Program-made: the position numbers and the translations under genes | In this document: piece by piece, positions 9,265 through 18,429 of the stretch | Position numbering within the stretch: position 1 is the stretch's first letter | Layout: each line of letters begins with the position of its first letter | The notes under the pieces: model-generated | What the model was told of the DNA's origin: nothing | Databases searched by the model: none | The model's input: only the letters and a program-made list of their open reading frames with translations | NCBI RefSeq assembly: GCF_003258315.1 | Contig: NZ_CP030032.1 | Span: 4,571,501-4,635,500 of the forward strand | Origin: Bradymonas sediminis | GTDB taxonomy: Bacteria > Myxococcota_A > Bradymonadia > Bradymonadales > Bradymonadaceae | Direction: 5' to 3' | Length of the DNA stretch: 64,000 nucleotides

Positions 9265-10512
9265 TTAGCCGCTCATTGAGTTGAGGAAATCGGCGTTCGA
9301 GTCGGTCTTGCCCATCTTGTCGATGAGGAATTCCATCGAGTCGACGACGTTGAGGGGGTGCAGGAGCTGGCGCAGGATCCAGACGCGGTTGAGCTGTTGC
9401 TCGCTCATGAGCAGCTCCTCTTTTCGCGTGCCGGACTTGTTGATGTTGAGGCACGGGAAGATACGCTTCTCCATGAGCTTGCGGTCCAGGTGCAGCTCGC
9501 AGTTACCGGTACCTTTGAACTCCTCGAAGATGACCTCGTCCATGCGGCTGCCGGTGTCGACAAGCGCGGTGGCGATGATGGTCAGGCTTCCGCCCTCTTC
9601 GATATTGCGCGCGGCGCCGAAGAAGCGCTTCGGCTTGTGCAGCGCGTTGGAGTCGACACCACCGGAGAGGATTTTCCCCGACGGCGGCACGACTGTATTA
9701 TAGGCGCGCGCAAGACGCGTGATCGAGTCGAGCAAGATGACCACGTCGCGCTGGTGCTCGACCAGGCGTTTGGCCTTCTCGATGACCATCTCGGCCACCT
9801 GCACATGACGCTCGGCCGGCTCGTCGAAGGTCGAGCTGATGACCTCGCCGTCGACCGAACGCTGCATGTCGGTGACCTCTTCGGGGCGCTCGTCGATGAG
9901 CAGCACGATGAGGGCGGCGTCCGGGTGGTTCTTGGCCACGCCGTGGGCGATGTCCTGCAGGAGCACCGTTTTACCGGTACGCGGCGGCGCGACGATGAGC
10001 GCGCGCTGGCCCTTCCCGATCGGCGTGAGCAGATCGAGGATGCGCAGGCTATGCTTCTCGGAGGCGCTCTCCAGGTCGATGCGCTCTTGCGGGTACAGCG
10101 GGGTCAGGTTGTCGAAGAGAATCTTGTCGCGCGAGCCTTCGGGGTCGTCGAAGTTGACGGCTTCGACCTTGAGCAAGGCGAAGTAGCGCTCGTTGTCTTT
10201 GGGGGGGCGAATCTGGCCGCTGATCGTGTCGCCGGTGCGAAGATTGAAGCGGCGAATCTGGCTCGGGGAGACGTAGATATCGTCGGGGCCCGGCAGGTAA
10301 TTATAGTCGGGGGCGCGCAAGAAGCCGAAGCCATCGGGCAGGATTTCAAGCGTTCCCTCGCCGTAGATTTGGCCGTCTTTTTCGGTCTGCGATTGCAGAA
10401 GCGCAAAGATGAGCTCCTGCTTTCGCATATTTGGCGCGCCTTCGATCTTGGCCTTTTTGGCCATCTTGGCGAGCTCGCCGATTTTTAGTGCTTTTAAACT
10501 TTTCAGGTTCAT
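9265..10512 (-). CDS. rho: Transcription termination factor Rho
   Basis: Hexameric RNA-dependent ATPase that terminates transcription. At 415 residues it has the standard architecture: an N-terminal helical Rho-N domain (1-45), the cold-shock-like RNA-binding domain with [25 protein letters not shown] (about 60-80), and a RecA-type motor with Walker A APPRTGKT and the Q-loop/R-loop region. [11 protein letters not shown] and SGGVD follow. The ATG at 10512 has a strong GAGGAG ribosome site. It is the first gene of the rho-prfA-Rieske operon. The roughly 890-bp region upstream presumably carries its promoter and leader. Confidence 0.97.
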   Translation of the reverse strand: MNLKSLKALKIGELAKMAKKAKIEGAPNMRKQELIFALLQSQTEKDGQIYGEGTLEILPDGFGFLRAPDYNYLPGPDDIYVSPSQIRRFNLRTGDTISGQIRPPKDNERYFALLKVEAVNFDDPEGSRDKILFDNLTPLYPQERIDLESASEKHSLRILDLLTPIGKGQRALIVAPPRTGKTVLLQDIAHGVAKNHPDAALIVLLIDERPEEVTDMQRSVDGEVISSTFDEPAERHVQVAEMVIEKAKRLVEHQRDVVILLDSITRLARAYNTVVPPSGKILSGGVDSNALHKPKRFFGAARNIEEGGSLTIIATALVDTGSRMDEVIFEEFKGTGNCELHLDRKLMEKRIFPCLNINKSGTRKEELLMSEQQLNRVWILRQLLHPLNVVDSMEFLIDKMGKTDSNADFLNSMSG

Positions 10513-11404
10513 GAATGCTCCTCAGAGGGATGACCCGGTGTGGGTATCAATTCTTTCGCTGCCGCAGACGGGGGATGCGCGAACGTGAAAAGTCGCAGCC
10601 TCCGAGTGGTCGGGCGAGGTAGGATTGGGGAAATATTTGGGTGGTTAAAAATAACGAAGGGTGGGGCAATGTAGGGCGCACTTATTGGTTATTTAGTGAA
10701 CTCTAGTTTGAAATGGCCGCCGTTCAAAACAATATATCAATTCTGGGATGCTCGGCCGCGCGATGCGACCGTTGAGCAAGATGCCAAGGGCGTTGAGGCG
10801 TGGTTAATACCTGAGCATACCGTCAATTTGAGGCGAAAAAACACACTCGCCGTCAAGAGCCCTCAAACCGCAAAAACGCCGCGGTATATGTGCTGGAAAT
10901 AGTAAGTCGGTGTTGTTCGTGCGGTTCTAGACGCGGAAGGGGGTCATAACATCATGGCGTTGGGTATGCCGCCATTAAGACAACCATACGTGTTCTCAAA
11001 CCGAGAACTCAGACTTCAAAGACGTCATCTTGCGCCGTGAAGCATAAACGCTTTTAACAGGCTGTCAAGTGGGTTTGTCAAGTCAAATTCGGTACTAAGG
11101 AAACGGATGAAGTTGTCGCCAAGTTATTTGCTTTTATTCGGCGTCGCCCTCAGCGGGTCGCGTCGCCTGGAACACGCGCAGTTCGGTTGCCTTCTCGTGA
11201 TCGCTCAGACGCTCGAAGTGGTCGGCCGCCTGTCGAGCGCTCTGATGGTGACCCCTGCATTGGGGTTGTCGCTGCTTTTCCCAGCCTTCAAGCACCCAGG
11301 TCCGAAGAGCTTTTCGCGGGCGCGCTAAGTGCCGGACCGCTCCGGGGCCACTCGCTCGGCGGGAAGTACGCGTGGCACTGCCACAATGTTCCAATTTCTA
11401 GGGA
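10513..11404. other. Intergenic region upstream of rho
   Basis: About 890 bp lies between the start of rho and the stop of the pilT-like gene, both on the minus strand. It contains an AT-rich stretch at roughly 10640-10730 that could hold the rho promoter. Short open frames (10696-10902 plus; 11107-11328 plus; 11134-11394 minus) show no recognisable protein, ribosome site or codon pattern like the neighbours and are not called as genes. Confidence 0.5.
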
Positions 11405-13129
11405 TCACTCGCTGGCCTCAATCGCGTGGCCTGCCGCTTTTAAGCGCCGCGCCAGCGTGCCCTTTTCGATGGCGTTATAATGCGCCTCTTCGGCGCTAAC
11501 GAGCCCCTGCTCGACCAGCGCGAAGAGCGAGTCGTTCAGGGCGACCATGCCCTCGCCTTTGGCGGTCTCCATGATCGAGGGGAGCTGGTGAGTCTTGGCG
11601 TTTCGGATCAGGTTGGCGACCGCGCGGTTGCCGATGAGCACCTCGAGGGCGGCGACGCGCCCGCCGCCGATCTTTTTGCACAGCGTCTGGGCGATGACCG
11701 CGCGCAGTGACTCCGACAGCATCGTGCGCACCTGGGATTGGCGGTCGGTGGGGAATTGGTCGATCAGCCGGTCGACCGTCGAGGGCGCGGTGTTAGTGTG
11801 CAGGGTGCCGAAGACCAGGTGGCCTGTCTCGGCGGTCTCGATCGCCATATGGATGGTCTCCAGGTCGCGCAGCTCGCCGACCAGGATGATATCCGGGTCT
11901 TCGCGCAGCGCCGCGCGAATCGCGTTCTTGAAGCTCATCGTATGCACCCCAACTTCGCGCTGATTGATCAGGCATTTTTTGTTCGGGTGCACAAACTCGA
12001 TGGGATCTTCGACCGTGATGATATGCGATTTTCGGGTGCGGTTTATATAGTCGATCATCGCGGCCAGGGTGGTGGATTTACCCGAGCCGGTGGGCCCGGT
12101 TACCAGCACCAACCCCTTGTTGAGCGCGCATAGGTCCAGGATATGTTGGGAGAGGCCGAGGGTCTCGGCCGTCAGGATATCTTCGGGGATGATGCGAAAG
12201 ACCGCGCCCGGGCCGAGGCGATCCATAAAGACGTTGCAGCGGAAGCGGCCAATGCCCTCAATCTCATAGGCGAAGTCGGTGTCGCGCAGCTCGATAAATT
12301 CTTCGTGGTTGCGGTCCGGCATGATCGGCAGCAGCAGCTCTTCGACCGCGCTTGGCGACAGTGATTTCATCTCGCCGATGAGCGCCATCTCACCGTCTTT
12401 TCGGTACATCGGCGGGTTGCCGCTGGTCATATGAAGGTCGGAGCAGTCCTGCTCATGCATCACCCGCAGATATTTGTCGATCGGCGCCTCGGTTCCGGGC
12501 TCCTGCATGGCGATCGCGCGCGCGCTGCTCGGGGCTTGCTCGGCGCGCCCCGCCGGCTCGCCGCGGCGCTCCTGGGAAGCCGCCGTGGGGCGCAAGGTGG
12601 CGTCGACAAACGACGATTGCTCGCCGAGCCCCGGGCTCTCAAGCGCCAATTCAAGCCCGGTCTGCTCGCGGCGCCACAGGCTATCCCCGGCGGTCTCGTC
12701 GGGCTGCGGGGGGGCGGCTGCCTCGGCGACTTCGGCGGGTTCGGGCGAGGGTTCTTCGCCAAGCCCCGACGGTTTGATCGCGGGCGCCCCGGCGCTGCGC
12801 TCGTTGGCGTCCTGATACTCGAGGGTGCGCGCGGTCGACACATAGACGCTGAGCTTCCCGCGCCGGCGAAGCGCGGTCATCCCGACCGGACCATGCGGCG
12901 AATCGTATTCAAATTCGGCCCGCCCCGTGTCGCGCAGCGACTCTTTGAGGTCGTCGGGCATCACCTCGGCCAGCAGCATCTCGACCTGGCGGGCGCTGAG
13001 GATATGGTTATTAAAGGGGCGCGTGTCGCCCCCTCCCATATCCAGCGTGATCTCCTTATCCGGTTGAAGGGCGGCCAGAGAGATCCGGCGAGCGACGAGG
13101 GTGCCAAGGAGTCGGTCAATTTGAGCCAC
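11405..13129 (-). CDS. pilT: PilT-like type IV pilus retraction ATPase with N-terminal extension
   Basis: A 574-residue secretion ATPase. Residues 215-570 are a full PilT: DLHMTSGNPPMYRKDG N-domain, Walker A GPTGSGKST, Asp box, Walker B DIILVGELRD, HTNTA histidine box and AVIAQTLCKK. It should power twitching or pilus retraction at the inner membrane. Residues 1-100 look like a degenerate second copy of the PilT N-domain (LSARQVEMLLAEVMP...TGRAEFEYD), followed by an Ala/Pro/Glu-rich linker of about 110 residues. Canonical PilT is about 350 residues, so this is an extended form. The GTG start at 13129 follows an AGGTGGA ribosome site. No other pilus genes are present in the window. Confidence 0.88.
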   Translation of the reverse strand: MAQIDRLLGTLVARRISLAALQPDKEITLDMGGGDTRPFNNHILSARQVEMLLAEVMPDDLKESLRDTGRAEFEYDSPHGPVGMTALRRRGKLSVYVSTARTLEYQDANERSAGAPAIKPSGLGEEPSPEPAEVAEAAAPPQPDETAGDSLWRREQTGLELALESPGLGEQSSFVDATLRPTAASQERRGEPAGRAEQAPSSARAIAMQEPGTEAPIDKYLRVMHEQDCSDLHMTSGNPPMYRKDGEMALIGEMKSLSPSAVEELLLPIMPDRNHEEFIELRDTDFAYEIEGIGRFRCNVFMDRLGPGAVFRIIPEDILTAETLGLSQHILDLCALNKGLVLVTGPTGSGKSTTLAAMIDYINRTRKSHIITVEDPIEFVHPNKKCLINQREVGVHTMSFKNAIRAALREDPDIILVGELRDLETIHMAIETAETGHLVFGTLHTNTAPSTVDRLIDQFPTDRQSQVRTMLSESLRAVIAQTLCKKIGGGRVAALEVLIGNRAVANLIRNAKTHQLPSIMETAKGEGMVALNDSLFALVEQGLVSAEEAHYNAIEKGTLARRLKAAGHAIEASE

Positions 13130-14091
13130 GGTAGTTCCACCTATCTGAAGAGGGTTTAGCGGCGCCTATGATACTCCGAAGCCGCGCTGAGACAAGTGAA
13201 ATGATGGGGAATTGGGGGCGGTTTGAGCGATCCACGATCAAATGAGGTGTCCAAGAAGCAGAAAAACGCCGGCCCAATTCGATTGGGTCGACGTCTTTCG
13301 AGGTGCTGGGAGCGCGCTGGATCGTTGGGGAACGTTTTGAGGCCTCCCGTGCAAACTCATTGATATGCACGGGGCGTGCCAACTTTTGTGGGGTGCCCCT
13401 GGCGGCCTTCTCGGGCGGGTTGCTCGCTTGACGGCTTGGCCCCGCTCGGGTGGGGCGCCGGATTCATGACATTAATGTCCGAGCCCCCACGGAGTCTTTC
13501 CGCCGATCGGCCCTATCAAATCCTAGTCGTGCCGAATCCACTATGGTATAGAAGAGGGCGGCAACAAGAGGAGGGCATCGCGGCCCATTACCCCAGTGAT
13601 TCTCAGTCTATTTCTTTTTGGAAATAAGTCGTCGAGGCGCAGGCTAAGCAATGCGGACGTGGCGTTCTCCTTGAGCGGTTTGCGCGCACCCTGGCAACCA
13701 AAAAAGCTATGGGCGCCCAGGCAATTACCGCTCGCGATTGAAGCCACACATTTAATGCAGGTGTTTTTTGGGAGGCACCAAAAAACACATAAGAAATATT
13801 TACGAGTCGTTCGCGAGCCGTCTTTTATGGATGTCTCAGAGACGATTCGGCATAAGACAGCTATCTTGCCATCAAAAGCGTTACACGCGCGCTCTTAGCG
13901 GCGCAGTGTTTCCGGTCGCGAGCGCGGTTCCAATGACTGCGGTTTGCGGCCTGGGGATTTTGGGAGCGAAGGATTTTAGTTTCGATGTCGACAAAAATTT
14001 TGAGCGTTGAAATTATTTGAGCGGCGCCGAGACTCCTCACCCAAGAACCTGATGGCTAAACCCAATTTTGCGCGTTTTCCAACAGGCTTTT
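13130..14091. other. Divergent intergenic region with no recognised gene
   Basis: About 960 bp separates the minus-strand pilT-like gene from plus-strand RNase G. Short open frames on both strands (for example 13376-13627, 13596-13898, 13768-14010) have no recognisable similarity and poor ribosome sites. Base composition is less GC-rich than in neighbouring genes, especially around 13740-14000. Promoters for both flanking genes should lie here. An unannotated small RNA cannot be excluded, but nothing in the sequence points to one. Confidence 0.45.
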
Positions 14092-15600
14092 ATGTCCGAC
14101 CTATTAGTAGTGAATTCGACGAGCGCAGAGACGCGCGTCGCTCTGATTGAAAATGGCATCATCAGCGAATTTTATATCGAGCGAAAGCGCGATCGCGATG
14201 TCGTGGGTAATATCTATAAGGGCAAGGTGGTGCGCGTGCTCCCGGGCATGCAGGCCGCGTTTGTCGATGTTGCCCAGCATAAAGCGGGCTTTCTACACGT
14301 CAGCGATTTTTATAGTTTTGACGACGATATCGCCGCGTTTGGCGACGAGGATCTGGAACTGTGGCCGCCGCCCTCGCGCGAGAAGAATAAAAAGCGCGTT
14401 AATATCCAGGACGTCCTCAAGGAGGGCGAGGAGATTATGGTCCAGGTCGCCAAGGAGCCGATGGGCACCAAGGGCGCGCGTTTAACCAGCCATATTTCGA
14501 TCCCCGGGCGCTTCCTGGTCTTTATGCCGACCGTGTCGCATATCGGGGTGTCGCGCCGGATCAACAGCGAGCGAAAACGCAAGCGCCTGCGCAAGATCGT
14601 CGAGGACCAGCGCAAGCCGGGCACCGGCTTCATCGTGCGCACCGTCAGCGAGAACGCCTCCGAGGAGATGATTCGCCGCGAGATCGACGTGCTCACCAAG
14701 CAGTGGGAAGATATTCTTGAGAAGTGCAGCAAGGTCACCGCGCCCTATCTGCTCAATGAGGAGCCGGATCTTTTGATTCGCGTCGCGCGCGACCTCTTCA
14801 CGCCGAATCTGGACCGCCTGGTGGTCGACGATGCTCGCGCCTTTGAGCGCGTGCGCGACTATGTCGAGCGCTTTATGCCCGAGTTCGTCGACTCGGTGGA
14901 CCTATACAAATATAGCGAGCCGATCTTCGACGCCTTCGGCATCGAGGCCGAGATCAACGGGGCGCTGTCGCGGCGCGTGCAGCTTAAGTCGGGCGGTGAG
15001 CTTGTCTTCGACAAGACCGAGGCGCTCACCAGTATCGACATCAACACCGGTAAATTCGTCGGCTCGAGCAGCCTGGAAGAGACGATTTTGCAGACCAACC
15101 TGGAGGCGGTCGATGAGATCGTCTACCAACTTCGCCTGCGAAATATCGGCGGCATCATCATCATCGACTTCATCGATATGGAGAAGGGCTCGCACCGCCA
15201 GAAGGTCTATCGCAGACTAGAGAAGGCGCTGGAGAAAGACCGCGTGACTACGAACTCGCTGGCGATCTCGGACTTCGGCCTGGTCGAGATGACCCGAAAG
15301 CGCGTGCGCGAGTCGCTGCACCAATTCCTCTGCGAGCCCTGCGAATATTGCGATTCGCGCGGGTTTGTGAAGTCCAAAGAGACGGTCTCCTACGAGATTA
15401 TCCGCGAGCTCAAGCGCGAGATCGTGATGATGACCGAGGAGAATATCTACATCCAGGCGCACCCCAGCGTGATTCAAATCCTGCGGGGCACCGAGCGAAA
15501 AGCGCTGGACGAGATCGCCCAGCGCTACAAAAAATTGCTCCACTATAAGAGCCAGCCCGACCGGCGTCTTGAGTCATTCGAGATCGCCCCTGCGAAGTGA
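14092..15600 (+). CDS. rng: Ribonuclease G / RNase E-family endoribonuclease
   Basis: RNase G/E cleaves single-stranded RNA and matures rRNA and mRNA 5' ends. The 502-residue protein (from the ATG at 14092) begins MSDLLVVNS and contains an S1 RNA-binding domain (GNIYKGKVVRVLPGMQAAFVD), the DNase-I-like catalytic core with TSIDINTG and IIIIDFIDM carrying the Mg-binding aspartates, and the zinc-link cysteines in CEPCEYCDSRGF. It lacks the long C-terminal scaffold of RNase E. An upstream in-frame ATG at 14068 gives eight unconserved residues and is not preferred. A hairpin and the PilZ gene follow. Confidence 0.93.
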   Translation: MSDLLVVNSTSAETRVALIENGIISEFYIERKRDRDVVGNIYKGKVVRVLPGMQAAFVDVAQHKAGFLHVSDFYSFDDDIAAFGDEDLELWPPPSREKNKKRVNIQDVLKEGEEIMVQVAKEPMGTKGARLTSHISIPGRFLVFMPTVSHIGVSRRINSERKRKRLRKIVEDQRKPGTGFIVRTVSENASEEMIRREIDVLTKQWEDILEKCSKVTAPYLLNEEPDLLIRVARDLFTPNLDRLVVDDARAFERVRDYVERFMPEFVDSVDLYKYSEPIFDAFGIEAEINGALSRRVQLKSGGELVFDKTEALTSIDINTGKFVGSSSLEETILQTNLEAVDEIVYQLRLRNIGGIIIIDFIDMEKGSHRQKVYRRLEKALEKDRVTTNSLAISDFGLVEMTRKRVRESLHQFLCEPCEYCDSRGFVKSKETVSYEIIRELKREIVMMTEENIYIQAHPSVIQILRGTERKALDEIAQRYKKLLHYKSQPDRRLESFEIAPAK

Positions 15601-15617
15601 TCTTTGTTTTATTCGGT

Positions 15618-15662
15618 GCTATCCTGCGTCACGCACTAACCCAAAATTGGGCGCAGGATAGC
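15618..15662. terminator. Nested inverted repeat after rng
   Basis: A perfect 11-bp outer stem (GCTATCCTGCG at 15618 with CGCAGGATAGC at 15652) encloses a second palindrome, CCCAAAATTGGG, at 15640-15651. It lies 17 bp after the rng stop and 26 bp before the PilZ start. There is no T-tract, so it is not a textbook intrinsic terminator; attenuation, mRNA stabilisation or a protein site are alternatives. Confidence 0.5.
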
Positions 15663-15688
15663 CCGCGTCGTCGCCTGAGAGGACGAAA

Positions 15689-16072
15689 ATGAGTGACCCG
15701 CAAAGTTCAGAAAATACCGTGATGAGTCACTCGGGGCCGCACGAACGCGCGCTCGACAACCGCCAGCATCGGCGGGTGCTGGTCAATCAGGAATTCGAGT
15801 GTATCGAAGATTATATCGCCGAATATGTCAGCAACATTTCCCAGGGCGGGGTCTTTATTCGGTCGAAAAACCCGCTGCCCCAGGGCACGCGGGTGACGCT
15901 GCAATTCTCGGTGATCCTCGACGATATCGAAGAAGTGACCGGCGAGGGCGAGGTGGTGCGCGTCAACGAGTCGCCGGAGAATAGCGGGATGGGCGTGGCA
16001 TTTACGCGCCTGGACGCGCGCAGCAAAGAACTCATCGACGAGATCTGCCTGCGCGCCGGCGTTGCGTTTTAA
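15689..16072 (+). CDS. PilZ-domain protein
   Basis: A 127-residue single-domain PilZ protein, a likely cyclic-di-GMP receptor. The arginine-containing binding patch is visible as NRQHRRVLVN (residues 24-33) and the second motif as NISQGGVFIRS (about 49-59), close to the canonical RxxxR and [D/N]xSxxG. The remainder forms the beta-barrel with GEGEVVRVNES and GMGVAFTRL. It has an AGAGGACG ribosome site. It ends 6 bp from the convergent J-domain gene. Stand-alone PilZ proteins of this shape often affect motility or secretion in Myxococcota; the target here is unknown. Confidence 0.88.
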   Translation: MSDPQSSENTVMSHSGPHERALDNRQHRRVLVNQEFECIEDYIAEYVSNISQGGVFIRSKNPLPQGTRVTLQFSVILDDIEEVTGEGEVVRVNESPENSGMGVAFTRLDARSKELIDEICLRAGVAF

Positions 16073-16078
16073 ACGCGC

Positions 16079-16471
16079 TCAATACCCCCCATTTTTTAAC
16101 CAACTTTTAACCGCGGTATAGGCCTGGGAGATCTCCTGGCTAAGCTCGGTCGCCAGCGCCTCCATCTCGGGGTCGTTCGTATAGCGATCGGGATGATAGC
16201 GGCGCATCAACTTCAAATAAGAGGCCTTCACGGTGTCGATATCCGAGCCGTAGGGGACCTCCAAATTCGCGTAATAGTCGCGAATTCCCTTCTTCCCCCC
16301 GCGCGGCGGCACCGGGTCGGTGCCTCCCGTGTGTCCGTCCCCCAGGCGGCTGCGCTCTTCGTCAAAAAGCGTCTCAAATCCCCCCTGAGATTCGAATTCA
16401 CGAATGCGATCGAGCACGTCGTTGAGATTCGCGCGCACGCTTCGAAAAATTCTGTCTTTAAATTGACTCAT
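16079..16471 (-). CDS. DnaJ-like J-domain protein
   Basis: A 130-residue protein whose C-terminal half is a J-domain (residues 64-128): DYYANLEVPYGSDIDTVKASY, then RRYHPDRY with the HPD triad that stimulates DnaK ATPase. The N-terminal 60 residues are charged and match no known DnaJ Gly/Phe or zinc-finger part, so this is a type III J-protein with specialised clients. The minus-strand gene is convergent with pilZ, and its start at 16471 faces the type III secretion genes, with which it shares the upstream region. Confidence 0.85.
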   Translation of the reverse strand: MSQFKDRIFRSVRANLNDVLDRIREFESQGGFETLFDEERSRLGDGHTGGTDPVPPRGGKKGIRDYYANLEVPYGSDIDTVKASYLKLMRRYHPDRYTNDPEMEALATELSQEISQAYTAVKSWLKNGGY

Positions 16472-16668
16472 AGATCGCTATTGCTTCCGGCGTCAGAGAA
16501 CACGGCGCGGCGGGTCGATACCGGGCGCTCGGGGGTTAAAAGCATTTCGCCTTATCAAGCTATTCCGCGCTCATCTTAAGCGGAATGCTCCGGGTTGTCA
16601 GTTGTCATCCTACTTTGGGCTCATTATAGTCGTTCGACACGCAGTAAACTCCAAAGGGGACGAGATGA

Positions 16669-17154
16669 ATGAAGACCACACCACAGCGCAAGATTGCTCT
16701 GTTCTTGGCGGCTCTTATCCTGTTGAGCGGCGTCCTATTGCTGCTCTTTCCGGCCGCGCCCGCGCCGCCCGCTGAGCGTCGGTTAGAGGCGTCGAGCGCG
16801 CCGCCCCAGGCGCTCGAAATCTCGCCGAAAACCGAGCGTGTCGCTGAGCCCAATGTGGGCGCGGATTATGGCATGATGCTCATCAAGATGATCATCGCCG
16901 TCGCGCTGGTCTGCCTGCTGGCCTACGCGATTCTTCGCTGGGGCGTGGGGCGTATCGCGGGGGGTCGGTCCGGCGGCGAGCAGATGCGGGTTTTAGGGCG
17001 CCTTCCCATCGCGCCAAACCGCACGGTGATGGTCGTGCAAGTCGGTCCTAAATTCCTGGTCCTGGGAAATACAGAAACACAGATCTCATTGTTGACCGAG
17101 CTTTCGCCCGAAAGCGCCGAGGAATATTTTCCATCCCAAGTGTCTGAAAAATAA
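16669..17154 (+). CDS. fliO: FliO-like export-gate assembly protein
   Basis: A 161-residue membrane protein. A signal-like hydrophobic segment lies at residues 9-28 and a second transmembrane helix at 64-85 (MMLIKMIIAVALVCLLAYAI). It ends in a small cytoplasmic domain with the FliO pattern MRVLGRLPIAPNRTVMVVQVG and LVLGNTETQISLLTEL. In flagella, FliO helps assemble the FliP ring. It lies just upstream of sctRSTU, in the flagellar fliO-P-Q-R-flhB order, although the next genes look like injectisome proteins, which normally have no FliO. Ribosome site GGGGACGAG precedes the ATG. Confidence 0.75.
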   Translation: MKTTPQRKIALFLAALILLSGVLLLLFPAAPAPPAERRLEASSAPPQALEISPKTERVAEPNVGADYGMMLIKMIIAVALVCLLAYAILRWGVGRIAGGRSGGEQMRVLGRLPIAPNRTVMVVQVGPKFLVLGNTETQISLLTELSPESAEEYFPSQVSEK

Positions 17155-17292
17155 GAGTTATATTCGTCATGTCGATGGGTCCGACGAGCCTCTCAAAAAT
17201 TAACTTCGCAAAAGACGCAACAAAATACCCTCCGCTGCCGAAAACCCATATAGGGCCGACGCAGGGTCGCGCCCGCGAGCGAGAGGGAATCT

Positions 17293-18102
17293 ATGGGAAG
17301 GCATGTCAGCAATATGCGTGTTTTCGCGCGTCGACGCGGTGTCGATATATGGCGAAAACGCGGCGGCCTGGGGATAAAAATAGCGGTCTTTGCGGGGGTG
17401 TTATTTTCGGCCGAATCGGCGTGGGCCCAGGCGCCCGGGGCGGGCGGAAGCCCGCTGACAATGGTGGTCGCGCTGGGCTTGCTCGCCCTGTTGCCATTTT
17501 TGCTGATTATGGTCACCAGCTTTGTGAAGGTCGCGGTGGTTTTGTCGCTACTTCGCACTGCGATTGGCGCTCAATCGGTGCCGCCCAATCAGGTGATCAC
17601 CGGTCTCGCGATCGTGTTGAGCATCTATATCATGGCGCCGGTGGGCATGCAGATCTACCAGGAAGTTGCGCCGACCGTCGAAGCCTTCGAAGAGAGCAAT
17701 ACCCGCCCCGGTTTTGACGAATACCGCGACCTCGCCCGGCGCACCGCCGACCCGCTGCGCGCGTTTTTGGTCAAACACGCGCACGCGGTCGAGAAGGAGC
17801 TGCTCTTTGACCTTGCGCTCGAGCTTCGCCCGCCGGAGCAGCGCGAGGACGTCGAGCGCGATGACCTCATCATCCTAATCCCGGCGTTCGTCGTAAGCGA
17901 GCTTAAGGAAGCGTTCACCATCGGGTTTATCCTATTTGTGCCCTTTATCGTGGTCGATATGGTGATCGCTAATATTCTGCTGAGCCTGGGCATGCATATG
18001 CTCAGCCCCACCACCATCAGTTTGCCCTTCAAATTATTGCTCTTTGTGCTCGTCGACGGCTGGTTTCTGGTCGTGAAGGGGCTTGTGCTGGGCTACGTCT
18101 AA
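17293..18102 (+). CDS. sctR: Type III secretion export-gate protein SctR (FliP family)
   Basis: A core subunit of the type III export gate in the inner membrane. The 269-residue protein has an N-terminal signal sequence ending AESAWAQ, as FliP proteins often do. The conserved core TSFVKVAVVLSLLRTAIG and PPNQVITGLAIVLSIYIMAP, then SELKEAFTIGF and LPFKLLLFVLVDGW, resembles SctR more than FliP. The periplasmic middle (about 120-180) is highly charged. The ATG at 17293 has a GAGAGGGA ribosome site. Next come sctS, sctT and sctU in the universal order. No needle, ATPase or ring genes are in the window, so the rest of the machine must lie elsewhere. Confidence 0.82.
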   Translation: MGRHVSNMRVFARRRGVDIWRKRGGLGIKIAVFAGVLFSAESAWAQAPGAGGSPLTMVVALGLLALLPFLLIMVTSFVKVAVVLSLLRTAIGAQSVPPNQVITGLAIVLSIYIMAPVGMQIYQEVAPTVEAFEESNTRPGFDEYRDLARRTADPLRAFLVKHAHAVEKELLFDLALELRPPEQREDVERDDLIILIPAFVVSELKEAFTIGFILFVPFIVVDMVIANILLSLGMHMLSPTTISLPFKLLLFVLVDGWFLVVKGLVLGYV

Positions 18103-18122
18103 TCTTCGCCGGAGAGCATGTG

Positions 18123-18386
18123 ATGGAGAATTATATTCTGCAGATTACCCGCCAGGCGCTTCTTTTGGTGCTGATTGTGTCGGCGCCGCCGGTGATGGCG
18201 AGTCTGGTGGTGGGGCTGATGCTGAGCGTGTTTCAGGCGACGACCCAGATTCAGGAGCAGACGCTGACCTTTGTGCCAAAGCTTATCGCGGTCTTTGTGA
18301 GTCTGGTCATCGCGGGGCCGTGGATCGGCGGGCAATTGCTGGCGTTTACACGCCTACTTTTCGAGGGCTTCCCGGAGTTCTTTTGA
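18123..18386 (+). CDS. sctS: Type III secretion export-gate protein SctS (FliQ family)
   Basis: An 87-residue protein with two hydrophobic hairpin helices (about 12-38 and 50-72), the SctS/FliQ fold that wraps the SctR-SctT pore. The segment SAPPVMASLVVGLMLSVFQATTQIQEQTL is the family signature; SAPPV and the TQIQEQTL turn are seen in injectisome SctS. It lies 20 bp after sctR with a GGAGAG ribosome site and 43 bp before sctT. Confidence 0.87.
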   Translation: MENYILQITRQALLLVLIVSAPPVMASLVVGLMLSVFQATTQIQEQTLTFVPKLIAVFVSLVIAGPWIGGQLLAFTRLLFEGFPEFF

Positions 18387-18429
18387 GCCCCATTCACCAG
18401 GCTGTGCGACAAAGCGAGGCGGTGGTTGC

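Noticed and set aside
11134-11394. 86-codon minus-strand frame downstream of rho's promoter region
   Set aside because: Sequence is Arg-rich, typical of an out-of-frame GC-rich reading, with no ribosome site.
13376-14010. Several short open frames in the pilT-rng intergenic region
   Set aside because: No homology-like pattern, weak starts, and frames overlap on both strands.
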